From NCBI GenBank assembly GCA_934271085.1, contig CAKQQU010000037.1, positions 1 to 14,800 of the forward strand: 14,800 bases of DNA, given 5' to 3'. A program made the position numbers and the translations under genes. A model generated the notes under the pieces. That model searched no databases. It worked only from the letters and a program-made list of their open reading frames with translations, and was not told the origin of the DNA. This DNA comes from an uncultured Bacillota bacterium. GTDB lineage: Bacteria; Bacillota; Dehalobacteriia; UBA4068. Shown here one piece after another: positions 1-7,682 of the stretch (position 1 is the first letter of the stretch; each line of letters begins with the position of its first letter).

Positions 1-1212
1 GGCAAAAAGGCGCTGGAGCGCACGCCCGATCAGTTGCCGGTACTTAAAGAAGCCGGGGTGGTTGATGCAGGCGGCGCCGGTCTTCTTTGCTTTATGCAGG
101 GCGGCATGGAAGCAACTGCCAAGGGGCAGATCAGCCAATTCATCTTCCCTTCTGCTGCTGCCAATAATAAACAGAACCTGCAGAGCAATGTTGAATCTGC
201 AGATGGCAATATTTCCACAGCGGATATAAAATACACTTATTGTACCCAGCTTTTGATCAAAGGCAACGACCTGCCCATAGATAAGATACGGGAGCATCTG
301 TCCCAGACGCCTCCGGGAGACAGCCTGCTGGTAGTAGGTGATGAAAATGTGGTCAAGATCCACTTCCACAATAATCATCCTGGCCAGGTTCTGGAATACT
401 GCTCTCAGTTTGGCAGCATACACGATATCATTATTGATAATATGGTAGACCAGCACCATGAAAACCAGGCTGCCAAAGAGCTGGAATCCTCCCCTGCTGC
501 CGGAACGGCAAATATTGATACGGCAACAGCAAATGATGAGCCGGAGAATCATCCTGAATGCGGAGTAATAGCCATATGCTGCGGTGATGGCATCAGCGAC
601 ATTTTCCGCGAGCTGGGAGCTTCGGTGATAAGCGGTGGACAAACAATGAACCCTTCCGCGGAAGATATCTTGAACGCGGTGGAGAAAAACCCCGCTAAAC
701 AGCTGGTTATCCTGCCCAACAACAGCAATATTATTCTTACTGCCGAGCAGGTAAAATCCATGGCCAGCAAACCGGTGGAGGTAGTGCCCAGCAAATTTGT
801 TACCCAGGGGCTTTCTGCCATGCTTTCTTTTAATGCGGAAAGCGATGCTGCTACCAATGCCGGGGAAATGAAAGAAGTGCTGCCGGAAATAATCAACGGC
901 GAGCTTACTTTCTCGGTACGGCCGGCTAAATTAAACGGTTTTGATATTGCCGAAGGAGATATTCTTGCCCTGCTGAACGGGGATATAGTTGCTTCCGGCA
1001 GCGATATGGACAGCATATTTGAGGAACTTGCGGCCAAAATGATATCGCAAAAGCAGGACAGCGAGATGATCACCCTCTATTGGGGCAATGATCTGGGTGA
1101 GGAAAAGGCCAAACAAATGGCAAAAATCCTTGAAGAACAATATCCGGAACAGGAAATCGAGGTATATTTCGGAGGGCAGCCCCTTTACTACTTCCTGATC
1201 TCTGTTGAATAA
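1..1212 (+). CDS. fakA: Fatty acid kinase FakA/YloV family protein (3' part)
   Basis: The gene is cut by the left edge; the frame is open from base 1, and 403 residues to the TAA stop are visible. FakA phosphorylates fatty acids bound to a FakB (DegV) carrier so that exogenous fatty acids can enter phospholipid synthesis in the cytoplasm. The visible part starts at the end of the DhaL kinase domain, in the segment LPVLKEAGVVDAGGAGLL, which is typical of YloV proteins. The middle domain follows, with VVGDENVVKIHFHNNHPG and an IIDNM..Q segment, and then the C-terminal domain with GVIAICCGDGISDIF, SGGQTMNPS and ILPNNSNI. The nucleotide-binding N-terminal residues lie outside the window. Its position directly before recG matches Bacillota such as Bacillus subtilis (yloV...recG). 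The family call is firm; the fatty acid kinase role is taken from characterised family members. Confidence 0.9.
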   Translation, partial: GKKALERTPDQLPVLKEAGVVDAGGAGLLCFMQGGMEATAKGQISQFIFPSAAANNKQNLQSNVESADGNISTADIKYTYCTQLLIKGNDLPIDKIREHLSQTPPGDSLLVVGDENVVKIHFHNNHPGQVLEYCSQFGSIHDIIIDNMVDQHHENQAAKELESSPAAGTANIDTATANDEPENHPECGVIAICCGDGISDIFRELGASVISGGQTMNPSAEDILNAVEKNPAKQLVILPNNSNIILTAEQVKSMASKPVEVVPSKFVTQGLSAMLSFNAESDAATNAGEMKEVLPEIINGELTFSVRPAKLNGFDIAEGDILALLNGDIVASGSDMDSIFEELAAKMISQKQDSEMITLYWGNDLGEEKAKQMAKILEEQYPEQEIEVYFGGQPLYYFLISVE

Positions 1213-1224
1213 AGCAATGCTTTA

Positions 1225-1252
1225 GGGCGGCTGTAAGCCGCCCTTCTTTTTT
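1225..1252 (+). terminator. Intrinsic terminator after fakA/yloV
   Basis: A perfect 8-bp GC-rich stem, GGGCGGCT (1225-1232) with AGCCGCCC (1236-1243), has a 3-nt loop and is followed by the T-rich run TTCTTTTTT. It lies 12 nt after the fakA stop and just before the recG ribosome binding site, so recG must rely on read-through or on a promoter further upstream. Confidence 0.85.
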
Positions 1253-1266
1253 AGGAGAAATATCTC

Positions 1267-3570
1267 ATGGATATTTGCAAATTGCTGGAAAAGGAAAAAT
1301 CAGGCGGCTATCTGGACAGCTCTGTCTTTGGCGGTTTTGCATCTTTTATGCTAAGCTGGGCAGAGCAAAATAAGCTGCCCCAGCTTACGGAAATTATCGG
1401 AAAATATGCCGAGTCGTCTTTGGCTGAAAGACCTGCATTATTGCTGCAAATGCAGCAGCAGCTTGCCGCCTGCGATAAAAATATCATTGCAGTAAAAGAG
1501 TCCGGGACATCTGAAAGCACAGGGAATACCGGTTCATCTTTAAATATCCCCTTGGTAAGTCTGAAAAATATCGGCAAAAAACGCGCCGAACTATTTAAGA
1601 AACTGGGGGCAAATACTGCCGGGGAGCTGCTGGAAATTTTTCCCCGTGACTATCAGGACAGAAGAGAACTGACTCCTATAGGGCAATTACTTGTAGGGCA
1701 GCAGGCCAATATACGGGGCAGAGTTATTGCCAGTGAATTACAGCGGGCAGCAAACGGCCGCATGACCATACTTCGCTGTTATCTGAAGGATGACAGCGGA
1801 ATGATCCCTGTGATCTGGTTCAATCAGCCATTTCTCCAAAAAAAATTTTATGAAGGCCGGGAGCTTATTGTTTACGGTAATGTGGAAATCAGAGGCCGCA
1901 ATACAGGGCTGCAACTTACCGCAAGGGATTATCAAACTGCAGACGAGGCAAAAACCGACAGCATGGGTATAGTTCCGGTATACAGCTGCAGCGAAGGATT
2001 AAGTAATAAAATGATAAACCTGGCTATGGAAAACGCCTGGCGGATATGCGCCAATGATATAAGCGACCTGCTGCCGGAAATACTGCTAAAAAAGCGCAAA
2101 CTGCTTCCCAGAAAAGAAGCAATGGAAAAAATCCATTTTCCCGATGAAATATCAGATATCGATCAGGCGCGGCGCAGCCTTTCCTATGAGGAACTGCTGG
2201 CTATACAGCTTGCTATACTTGGCAATAAACCTACGCAAAAAAAAGAAAAACCGGCACCACCTGTTATCAGCGATGAGGAAGTTCTCCGGCGTTATCTGGC
2301 TATCCTGCCTTTTACTCTTACCGCCGCCCAAGAAAGAGTTATCAAGGAAATATTCGCAGATATGAACAGTCCCTATCCTATGTCCCGCCTGGTACAGGGG
2401 GATGTAGGCTGCGGCAAAACAGCCATAGCTGCGGCTGCCATAGCGAAATGCTGCCTTAATGGCAGTCAGTCGGCAATGATGGCTCCCACGGAGATACTTG
2501 CCAAACAGCATTATGCCAATCTGCTGCCTCTCTTTAGCAAGCTTTCCCTGAAAACCGTATTGTTGACTTCCAGTACTCCCCCGTCAGAAAAAAAAGCCAT
2601 ACTGGCTGATCTGGCGAACGGGCTTGCGGATGTGGCTATAGGCACCCATTCCCTTATTCAGGAGCAGGTGGCCTTTAATGATCTTGGACTGGCTATCACT
2701 GATGAGCAGCATCGCTTTGGCGTAGCGCAAAGAGCCAGCCTGCGGGGAGAAAGCAATACCGATACTCTGGTAATGACGGCAACCCCCATCCCCCGTACTC
2801 TGGCCATGACTATTTATGCGGATATGAGCCTATCCGTCATTGACCAATTACCCCCGGGACGCAAACCAGTACACACTTACGCGGTTGACTACAGCTATGA
2901 AGAACGTATCCACCGTTTTATAGCCGGAGAAATAGCCAAGGGACGTCAGGCCTTTGTGGTCTGTCCTCTTATCGAAGACAACGAGGATCTGGATCTGGCC
3001 TCAGTGAACAGTTATCACAAAAGGCTGCAAAAAGAAGTGTTTCCTTTTCTGAAGATAGGGCTTTTACATGGTAAGATGAAAGCAGACGAAAAGGAACAGG
3101 TAATGACCAGTTTCAAGGACGGTGAATATGATATTCTGGTCTCCACTACCGTTATAGAAGTGGGTATAGATATCCCCAACGCCACCATTATGGTAGTACG
3201 TGATGCGGAACGCTTTGGCTTAGCTCAACTGCACCAGCTTAGAGGCAGGATAGGCCGGGGCAAAGAAGAAAGCTATTGCATTTTACTTCACAATAAAACC
3301 GGGGAAATAGCTAAAGAGCGGCTTAAAACTTTATGTAACTGCCATGACGGATTCAGCCTTGCGGAGGCAGATCTGAAATTGCGGGGTCCAGGGGAATTTT
3401 TCGGCAAAAGACAGCACGGAATGGCCTCCCTCCATATTGCGGATGTATTCAGGGACAGCGATTTACTGGAAGCTTCTCATGAGGACGCGCTGGAAATTCT
3501 CAGGGGGCATATTCCCTACCCTGCGCCCTTAGCCAGCCTGGTGAACAAAAAAAAGCAGGCTTTAATTTAA
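1267..3570 (+). CDS. recG: ATP-dependent DNA helicase RecG
   Basis: RecG is a superfamily 2 double-strand DNA translocase that remodels stalled replication forks and branch-migrates Holliday junctions. The 767-residue product has an N-terminal extension of about 90 residues, then the wedge/OB-fold region (about 95-260, with LKNIGKKRAELFKKLG and FPRDYQDRR). The helicase core follows: Walker A GDVGCGKT (378-385), DEQH box (479-482, followed by RFGV), motif III MTATPIPRTLAM, and motif VI LAQLHQLRGRIGRG. The C-terminal LKLRGPGEFFGKRQHG segment is also characteristic. The family norm is about 680-780 residues, so this is a full-length, longer variant. The ATG has an AGGAGA site (1253-1258) at good spacing. 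The Walker A carries Cys where many RecG proteins have Ser, which is a tolerated variation. Identification is very secure. Confidence 0.97.
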   Translation: MDICKLLEKEKSGGYLDSSVFGGFASFMLSWAEQNKLPQLTEIIGKYAESSLAERPALLLQMQQQLAACDKNIIAVKESGTSESTGNTGSSLNIPLVSLKNIGKKRAELFKKLGANTAGELLEIFPRDYQDRRELTPIGQLLVGQQANIRGRVIASELQRAANGRMTILRCYLKDDSGMIPVIWFNQPFLQKKFYEGRELIVYGNVEIRGRNTGLQLTARDYQTADEAKTDSMGIVPVYSCSEGLSNKMINLAMENAWRICANDISDLLPEILLKKRKLLPRKEAMEKIHFPDEISDIDQARRSLSYEELLAIQLAILGNKPTQKKEKPAPPVISDEEVLRRYLAILPFTLTAAQERVIKEIFADMNSPYPMSRLVQGDVGCGKTAIAAAAIAKCCLNGSQSAMMAPTEILAKQHYANLLPLFSKLSLKTVLLTSSTPPSEKKAILADLANGLADVAIGTHSLIQEQVAFNDLGLAITDEQHRFGVAQRASLRGESNTDTLVMTATPIPRTLAMTIYADMSLSVIDQLPPGRKPVHTYAVDYSYEERIHRFIAGEIAKGRQAFVVCPLIEDNEDLDLASVNSYHKRLQKEVFPFLKIGLLHGKMKADEKEQVMTSFKDGEYDILVSTTVIEVGIDIPNATIMVVRDAERFGLAQLHQLRGRIGRGKEESYCILLHNKTGEIAKERLKTLCNCHDGFSLAEADLKLRGPGEFFGKRQHGMASLHIADVFRDSDLLEASHEDALEILRGHIPYPAPLASLVNKKKQALI

Positions 3571-3597
3571 TTTTTCCTGAATTTATGTTTATGCCCC

Positions 3598-3640
3598 TTG
3601 ATTTCCCAACTTTTGGCGTTTATTATTTATATTATATAAA
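3598..3640 (+). promoter_or_regulatory. Possible sigma-A promoter of the zinc-ribbon membrane protein gene
   Basis: TTGATT (3598-3603) and TATTAT (3621-3626) are 17 bp apart. An alternative pair is TTGGCG (3613-3618) with TATAAA (3635-3640) at 16 bp. Both lie in an AT-rich stretch just before the gene's ribosome binding site. The choice between them is inference. Confidence 0.45.
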
Positions 3641-3667
3641 ATACAAAAACATATGGAGAGTTATTCT

Positions 3668-4195
3668 ATGAAACGTGCCATATATTTCATGGGTGCTTTT
3701 TTGAGCATGATTTTCCTTTCCGCACCCGCCCTTGCCCAGGGAGAAGCTACAGCTGACTATTGTCCTGTATGCGGTCTGTGCCCTGCTCCTTTTGGCATTT
3801 GCCTTTTCCTTATCATTATTGCTTTTCTGGCTGTTTTGCTGCTGGTATTGCTGCTTAGCAATGCCGGCAAAAGATGCCCTCTTTGCAAAAACAAATGCAA
3901 AAGAAAGGATTATATCTGCTCCAAATGCGGCTATGATTTTGAATCAGGGCTTCAATCCACTTTGAACATCAGGGTCGCAGACAGCCCCGAGCTTATGGCT
4001 CTCCGGGATGAATATGCCGCAAAAACACCGCAGATGGAAGCAATCCCCGCATCAAAAATTAACAGCAAGCCCAATCAGGAAGAAGCACCGGCAACTGATA
4101 CTGCCCCCGCATCCAGGACCTGCCCGGTATGCGGCGCGGTTTTACCTGCACAGGCCATGTTCTGCGGCAAATGCGGCCGCAGGCTGGATCAGTAA
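3668..4195 (+). CDS. Membrane protein with extracytoplasmic Cys cluster and two zinc ribbons
   Basis: No named family is recognised. I chose the ATG at 3668 over the in-frame ATG at 3653 because GGAGAG (3655-3660) then sits 7 nt upstream of it. The 175-residue product starts with a signal peptide (1-23, possible cleavage after ALA). A short segment with C32, C35, C38 and C45 follows, then a hydrophobic membrane span (about 44-64). The next region has CPLCxxxC...CSKCG (C70, C73, C84, C87), resembling a zinc ribbon. A low-complexity Pro/Ala/Glu linker leads to a second ribbon, CPVCG...CGKCG (C152, C155, C166, C169). If the signal peptide is cleaved, both ribbons should be cytoplasmic and the first cluster outside; if it is retained as an anchor, the topology changes. 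It has its own promoter candidate and terminator, so it appears monocistronic. A sensing, scaffolding or assembly role is possible but not shown. Confidence 0.75.
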   Translation: MKRAIYFMGAFLSMIFLSAPALAQGEATADYCPVCGLCPAPFGICLFLIIIAFLAVLLLVLLLSNAGKRCPLCKNKCKRKDYICSKCGYDFESGLQSTLNIRVADSPELMALRDEYAAKTPQMEAIPASKINSKPNQEEAPATDTAPASRTCPVCGAVLPAQAMFCGKCGRRLDQ

Positions 4196-4221
4196 TAAGC
4201 TCTATAAAACCATATACCATT

Positions 4222-4269
4222 AAAATGCAGACCGGGAAAAATAATCAACACCCTGTCTGCATTTTTATT
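4222..4269 (+). terminator. Intrinsic terminator after the zinc-ribbon protein gene
   Basis: AAAATGCAGAC (4222-4232) pairs with GTCTGCATTTT (4255-4265). The stem continues as GGG/CCC past one mismatch, around a loop of about 14 nt, and ends in a T-rich tail. Confidence 0.75.
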
Positions 4270-4278
4270 TAAGCAATA

Positions 4279-4307
4279 TTGGCAACCTTATTCTAATATG
4301 ATATAAT
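4279..4307 (+). promoter_or_regulatory. Near-consensus sigma-A promoter of glnA
   Basis: TTGGCA (4279-4284) and a perfect TATAAT (4302-4307) are separated by 17 bp. Transcription should start near 4314, leaving a leader of about 64 nt. No GlnR-type TGTNA-N7-TNACA operator was seen. Confidence 0.8.
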
Positions 4308-4319
4308 TATCTTTGCGAT

Positions 4320-4346
4320 TTCGGAAGCAAGCTTCCGAATATTTTT
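4320..4346 (+). promoter_or_regulatory. Hairpin with T-run in the glnA leader
   Basis: TTCGGAAG (4320-4327) pairs perfectly with CTTCCGAA (4332-4339) around a CAAG loop, followed by TATTTTT. It begins only about 6 nt after the predicted transcription start and precedes the glnA ribosome binding site (AAGGAG, 4365-4370). It could be an attenuator or a 5' stabilising stem-loop; as DNA it is also a palindrome that a repressor could bind. Nothing in the sequence decides among these. Confidence 0.6.
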
Positions 4347-4377
4347 AGCATCCTATTCTAAAAAAAGGAGCATAAGA

Positions 4378-5802
4378 ATGTTTAAAACAATCCAGGAAGC
4401 ACTAGATTATTGCAAAAAAAATGATATCAAAATGGTCGATTTTAAAATGGTGGATCTCACCGGACGTTGGCGCCATCTTACCCTGCCCATAGATCGTTTT
4501 ACCGAAAAAACCATGCAGTGGGGATTGGGTTTTGATGGTTCCAATTACGGCTATGCACCCATCGAAAAATCAGATATGGTGTTTATTCCCGATCTTTCCT
4601 CTGCAGTGGAAGAACCCTTTGCAGATATGCCCACCATCTCTATGATCGGCGATGTATGCTCAATCACCGACCACGGATTTGAACCCTTTGACCAGTATCC
4701 CCGCAATGTGGCGAAAGCCGCCGCAGCGTATCTGGAAAAAAGCGGCGTAGCCGATACCATTCTGCTTGGCCCGGAATTTGAAATGTTCATTTTTGATTCC
4801 GTGGCTTTCCGCAACGATCCTCAGTGCATTTCTCTGGAAATAGACAGCTCCTGCGCCGAATGGAACACCCAAAACATAGGTAACGGCTATCAATGCGGCC
4901 ATAAGGGAGCTTATCATATTTCAGCGCCCCACGATATCACATTCGGAATCCGCAACCGTATAGCCTGCATGCTGGAAGAACGTAATGTGCCGGTAAAATA
5001 TCATCACACCGAAGTAGGCGGCCCCGGTCAGGTAGAATTTGAACTCAGCTTTGGCGATCTGGTAACCATGGCCGACCGCAGCATGATGGTAAAATACATA
5101 GTTAAGAATCAGGCCGAACGTGAAGGTCTGACTGCTACATTTATGCCCAAGCCTGTTTATGGCGAGGCCGGCAACGGTATGCACGTTCATATGATGCTGC
5201 GCAAAAACGGCCAGCCTGTTTTTGCCGATCCCAACGGCTACAGCGGACTTTCCCAGACCGCTTTATATTTCATCGGCGGTATCCTTAAACACGCCGCATC
5301 TCTTTGCGGACTGACCAATCCTTCCACCAACTCCTACAAAAGACTTGTTCCCGGCTACGAGGCTCCTACAACCATCGGTTTTGCCACCGCTAACCGTTCC
5401 GCAGTAATACGCGTTCCCGCTTATGCCAAGGCAGCAGATGAGAAACGCTTTGAACTCCGCAGCATCGATGCTACCTGCAATCCCTATTATGCTTATGCGG
5501 CTATTCTTATGGCGGGTATGGACGGCCTGAAAAACAAAATAGACCCAGCCGCCTGCGGCTGGGGACCCTTTGATTTCAATCTGTATAATCTTTCCGAAGA
5601 AGAACAGGCCAAGATCAGCTTCCTGCCTAAAACGCTTGAAGAAGCCCTGGCGGCATTAAAGGCAGATCATGATTATCTGCTGGAGGGAGGCGTCTTCTCC
5701 GAGCGCCTTATCGAGATCTGGATAAACAAAAAGATGTCTGAGGCAAAGGCCATCAATGCTTACCCCCATCCCGCAGAATTCAAATATTATTACGATTTGT
5801 AA
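4378..5802 (+). CDS. glnA: Type I glutamine synthetase (GlnA)
   Basis: It makes glutamine from glutamate, ammonia and ATP in the cytoplasm. The 474-residue protein carries the family signatures in order: the N-terminal beta-grasp domain with FDGSNYGYAPIEKSDM (52-67), metal/substrate glutamates in GPEFEMFIFD (131-140) and HHTEVGGPGQVEFEL (209-223), NGMHVHM (266-272), and the NPSTNSYKRLVPGYEAP glutamate-loop segment (314-330). NRSAVIR (339-345), ELR (359-361) and NPYYAYAAILMAG complete the active site. Residues 401-403 read NLY, the context of the adenylylated tyrosine in GSI-beta enzymes. The length and the DSSCAEWN segment (157-163) also look GSI-beta-like rather than like the 444-residue B. 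subtilis GSI-alpha. AAGGAG lies 7 nt before the ATG. The gene has its own promoter, leader hairpin and terminator. A gamma-glutamyl ligase of the same fold is less likely given the intact motifs. Confidence 0.92.
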   Translation: MFKTIQEALDYCKKNDIKMVDFKMVDLTGRWRHLTLPIDRFTEKTMQWGLGFDGSNYGYAPIEKSDMVFIPDLSSAVEEPFADMPTISMIGDVCSITDHGFEPFDQYPRNVAKAAAAYLEKSGVADTILLGPEFEMFIFDSVAFRNDPQCISLEIDSSCAEWNTQNIGNGYQCGHKGAYHISAPHDITFGIRNRIACMLEERNVPVKYHHTEVGGPGQVEFELSFGDLVTMADRSMMVKYIVKNQAEREGLTATFMPKPVYGEAGNGMHVHMMLRKNGQPVFADPNGYSGLSQTALYFIGGILKHAASLCGLTNPSTNSYKRLVPGYEAPTTIGFATANRSAVIRVPAYAKAADEKRFELRSIDATCNPYYAYAAILMAGMDGLKNKIDPAACGWGPFDFNLYNLSEEEQAKISFLPKTLEEALAALKADHDYLLEGGVFSERLIEIWINKKMSEAKAINAYPHPAEFKYYYDL

Positions 5803-5823
5803 ACCGCTCTTTTAAGCTGTACC

Positions 5824-5867
5824 AATAATACGATATGGCTCATAAGGGCTGTATCGTATTATTTTTA
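5824..5867 (+). terminator. Intrinsic terminator after glnA
   Basis: A perfect 12-bp stem, AATAATACGATA (5824-5835) with TATCGTATTATT (5852-5863), is followed by further T residues. The loop is 16 nt. Confidence 0.85.
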
Positions 5868-5908
5868 TAGTGGCTCTGCAGCTTTTTAATCTTTAAAGGA
5901 GAACGGTA

Positions 5909-6568
5909 ATGTTAATCCTAACAGCATTATATGTTTTAGGCCTTGTTCTGCTTTTTCTGACTAACCAGAAAAAAAGTAGGCTCCGGTATTATCCCCCGGC
6001 AAAGCTTTTCAGCAGTATGCTCTTCATTGCCATAGCCATCAGTTGTGCCAGTTACAGCGGCAACTGGGGATTGTTTATGCTGCTGCTGCCGGCGCTTATT
6101 CTCTGCCTTCTGGGAGATGTATCCCTGGCCTTTTACAAAAAAAACAGCAACAGATACTATTTGCTTGCAGGAATGTTCTTCTTTTTGCTGGCGCATTTTG
6201 CCTTTGTGTATTCCTTAAGCAAAATCCAGCCGTTTACCTGGACTGATTTTATTTTCCCTGTTTTTATAACATTGTTGACAGCTATTGTAAACAGATCCCC
6301 TGATATCAATGTGGGAAAACTCAAACCGGCTACCCTGATCTACGCTTTTGCAGTAGCTGCTTTTTGCTGGAAAGGCCTTCATATAATGATAACCATTCCA
6401 AGCACATCAGCCATTTTGCTGGGCAGCGGCGCGCTGGCATTCTTTATTTCTGATACAATGCTGTACTTCTGCTTTTTCTGCAAAAAGAATTTCAAAGGAC
6501 AGGGTGGCATAGCTCTTCTGCTATACTATATGGCCATTATGGCAATAGCATTAAGTATCAGGTTTTGA
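5909..6568 (+). CDS. YhhN/TMEM86 family membrane protein
   Basis: This is a 219-residue, very hydrophobic protein with about seven to eight predicted membrane spans. It carries the two acidic signatures of the YhhN family: LCLLGDVSLAF (Asp70) and GSGALAFFISDTML (Asp182), plus a conserved-type PPAK near residue 30 and His96 in LLAHFAF. Animal homologues (TMEM86) are lysoplasmalogenases that cleave the vinyl-ether bond of lysoplasmalogens. Many anaerobic Clostridia make plasmalogens, so a membrane lipid role is plausible, but the activity of bacterial members is not established by sequence. AAAGGAG (5895-5901) lies 7 nt before the ATG. The gene stands alone between the glnA terminator and the metN promoter region, and no clear T-run terminator follows it. 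Confidence 0.8.
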   Translation: MLILTALYVLGLVLLFLTNQKKSRLRYYPPAKLFSSMLFIAIAISCASYSGNWGLFMLLLPALILCLLGDVSLAFYKKNSNRYYLLAGMFFFLLAHFAFVYSLSKIQPFTWTDFIFPVFITLLTAIVNRSPDINVGKLKPATLIYAFAVAAFCWKGLHIMITIPSTSAILLGSGALAFFISDTMLYFCFFCKKNFKGQGGIALLLYYMAIMAIALSIRF

Positions 6569-6584
6569 TCGACATTTTATCGCA

Positions 6585-6599
6585 AATTAGCGCCTAATT
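6585..6599. repeat. Inverted repeat AATTAG-CGC-CTAATT
   Basis: A perfect 6-bp inverted repeat with a 3-nt centre lies 16 nt after the YhhN-family stop codon and upstream of metN. No T tract follows, so an operator is more likely than a terminator. Confidence 0.45.
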
Positions 6600-6612
6600 A
6601 TACAGCAAACTA

Positions 6613-6654
6613 TTGACTAAATGGTAAAAATACCATAAACTAATTTAATATAAT
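6613..6654 (+). promoter_or_regulatory. metNIQ promoter region with inverted repeat ATGGTA-AAAA-TACCAT
   Basis: A perfect inverted repeat (6621-6636) lies between TTGACT (6613-6618) and a perfect TATAAT (6649-6654). TTGACT is 17 bp from a weak TAAACT (6636-6641), which would place the repeat in the spacer. TATAAT has no good -35, which would place the repeat at its -35 region. Either arrangement suits an operator. The 109-nt gap shows neither an S-box (SAM-I) nor a T-box signature, the usual methionine controls in Bacillota. Confidence 0.5.
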
Positions 6655-6677
6655 GCATATAGATAGGGAGTCTTATC

Positions 6678-7682
6678 TTGATAGAGCTTCGTAATCTAAC
6701 CAAAAATTTTATAGTCGATGGGAAAAACTTCACGGCTCTTGACAACATAAACCTGACCATAAATGACGGTATGATATACGGCATCATCGGCATGAGCGGC
6801 GCAGGCAAATCCACGCTTGTCCGCTGCATTAATATGCTAGAACGCCCCAGTTCCGGTACAGTACTTATCGATGGGAACGATCTTTCGGCAATGCCTGCCG
6901 CCCAGCTTAGGGGGACCCGTCGTTCCATAAGTATGATATTCCAGCAATTCAACCTGCTGATGCAGCGTACATGCCTGAAAAACATCTGTTTTCCCATGGA
7001 AATAGTGGGAGTTCCGGCGGCAGAAGCCCGTAAACGGGCAATGGAACTTCTGGATATTGTCGGTCTGCCGGATAAGGCTAACTCCTACCCTGCCCAGCTT
7101 TCGGGAGGACAAAAACAGCGTATTGCCATAGCCCGGGCTCTGGCTTCCAATCCCAAAGTCCTTATGTGCGACGAAGCAACCTCCGCCCTGGATCCAACCA
7201 CTACCAGAGCCATCCTTAAGCTTATCCAGGATATCAATAAACGTTTGGGTATTACAGTTATCATCATTACCCATGAAATGTCCGTTATCGAGGAGATATG
7301 CTCCCATGTAGCTATTTTAAGCCACGGCAAAGTTGTGGAAGAAGGCCGGGTGGAAGATATTTTTTCCAATCCTCAGACTGTGGCGGCCCGCAAGCTGGTT
7401 TATCCTGATGGAGTGCAGCTTGACCCGCAGATCAACGGCCATATCATCCGGGTGGCCTTCAACGGCGGCACCGTTTATGAGCCGCTGATATCCTCTCTGG
7501 TTATGGACTGCAATGTCAAGGTAAATATTCTGGGTGCGGATATGCGCAATATAGACGGCAAGGCCTTTGGTACCATGATGCTGGATATACCTAATAATCC
7601 CTGCGATATCAGCAAAGTTAAATCTTACCTAACCAGCCAGCCCAATATTTCCATTGAGGAGGTCAATGATTATAATGAGTGA
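6678..7682 (+). CDS. metN: Methionine import ABC transporter, ATP-binding protein MetN
   Basis: This is the ATPase of a type I ABC importer for methionine, working with MetI and MetQ. The 334-residue protein has Walker A GMSGAGKST (38-46), Q-loop FQQFNLL (88-94), signature LSGGQKQR (141-148), Walker B VLMCDEATSALDP (161-173) and the switch His199 in ITHE. A C-terminal extension of about 80 residues (255-334) corresponds to the NIL/ACT-like domain through which methionine inhibits MetN from inside the cell, so transport is probably subject to trans-inhibition. The start is a TTG, supported by AGGGAG (6665-6670) 7 nt upstream and by immediate alignment with the usual MIELxNLTK N-terminus. Its 3' end overlaps metI by 8 nt, pointing to translational coupling. 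Confidence 0.95.
   Translation: MIELRNLTKNFIVDGKNFTALDNINLTINDGMIYGIIGMSGAGKSTLVRCINMLERPSSGTVLIDGNDLSAMPAAQLRGTRRSISMIFQQFNLLMQRTCLKNICFPMEIVGVPAAEARKRAMELLDIVGLPDKANSYPAQLSGGQKQRIAIARALASNPKVLMCDEATSALDPTTTRAILKLIQDINKRLGITVIIITHEMSVIEEICSHVAILSHGKVVEEGRVEDIFSNPQTVAARKLVYPDGVQLDPQINGHIIRVAFNGGTVYEPLISSLVMDCNVKVNILGADMRNIDGKAFGTMMLDIPNNPCDISKVKSYLTSQPNISIEEVNDYNE

Noticed and set aside
6569..6677. SAM-I (S-box) or T-box leader before metN
   Set aside because: The gap is short and lacks the conserved S-box core and the T-box TGG-ACC sequence.
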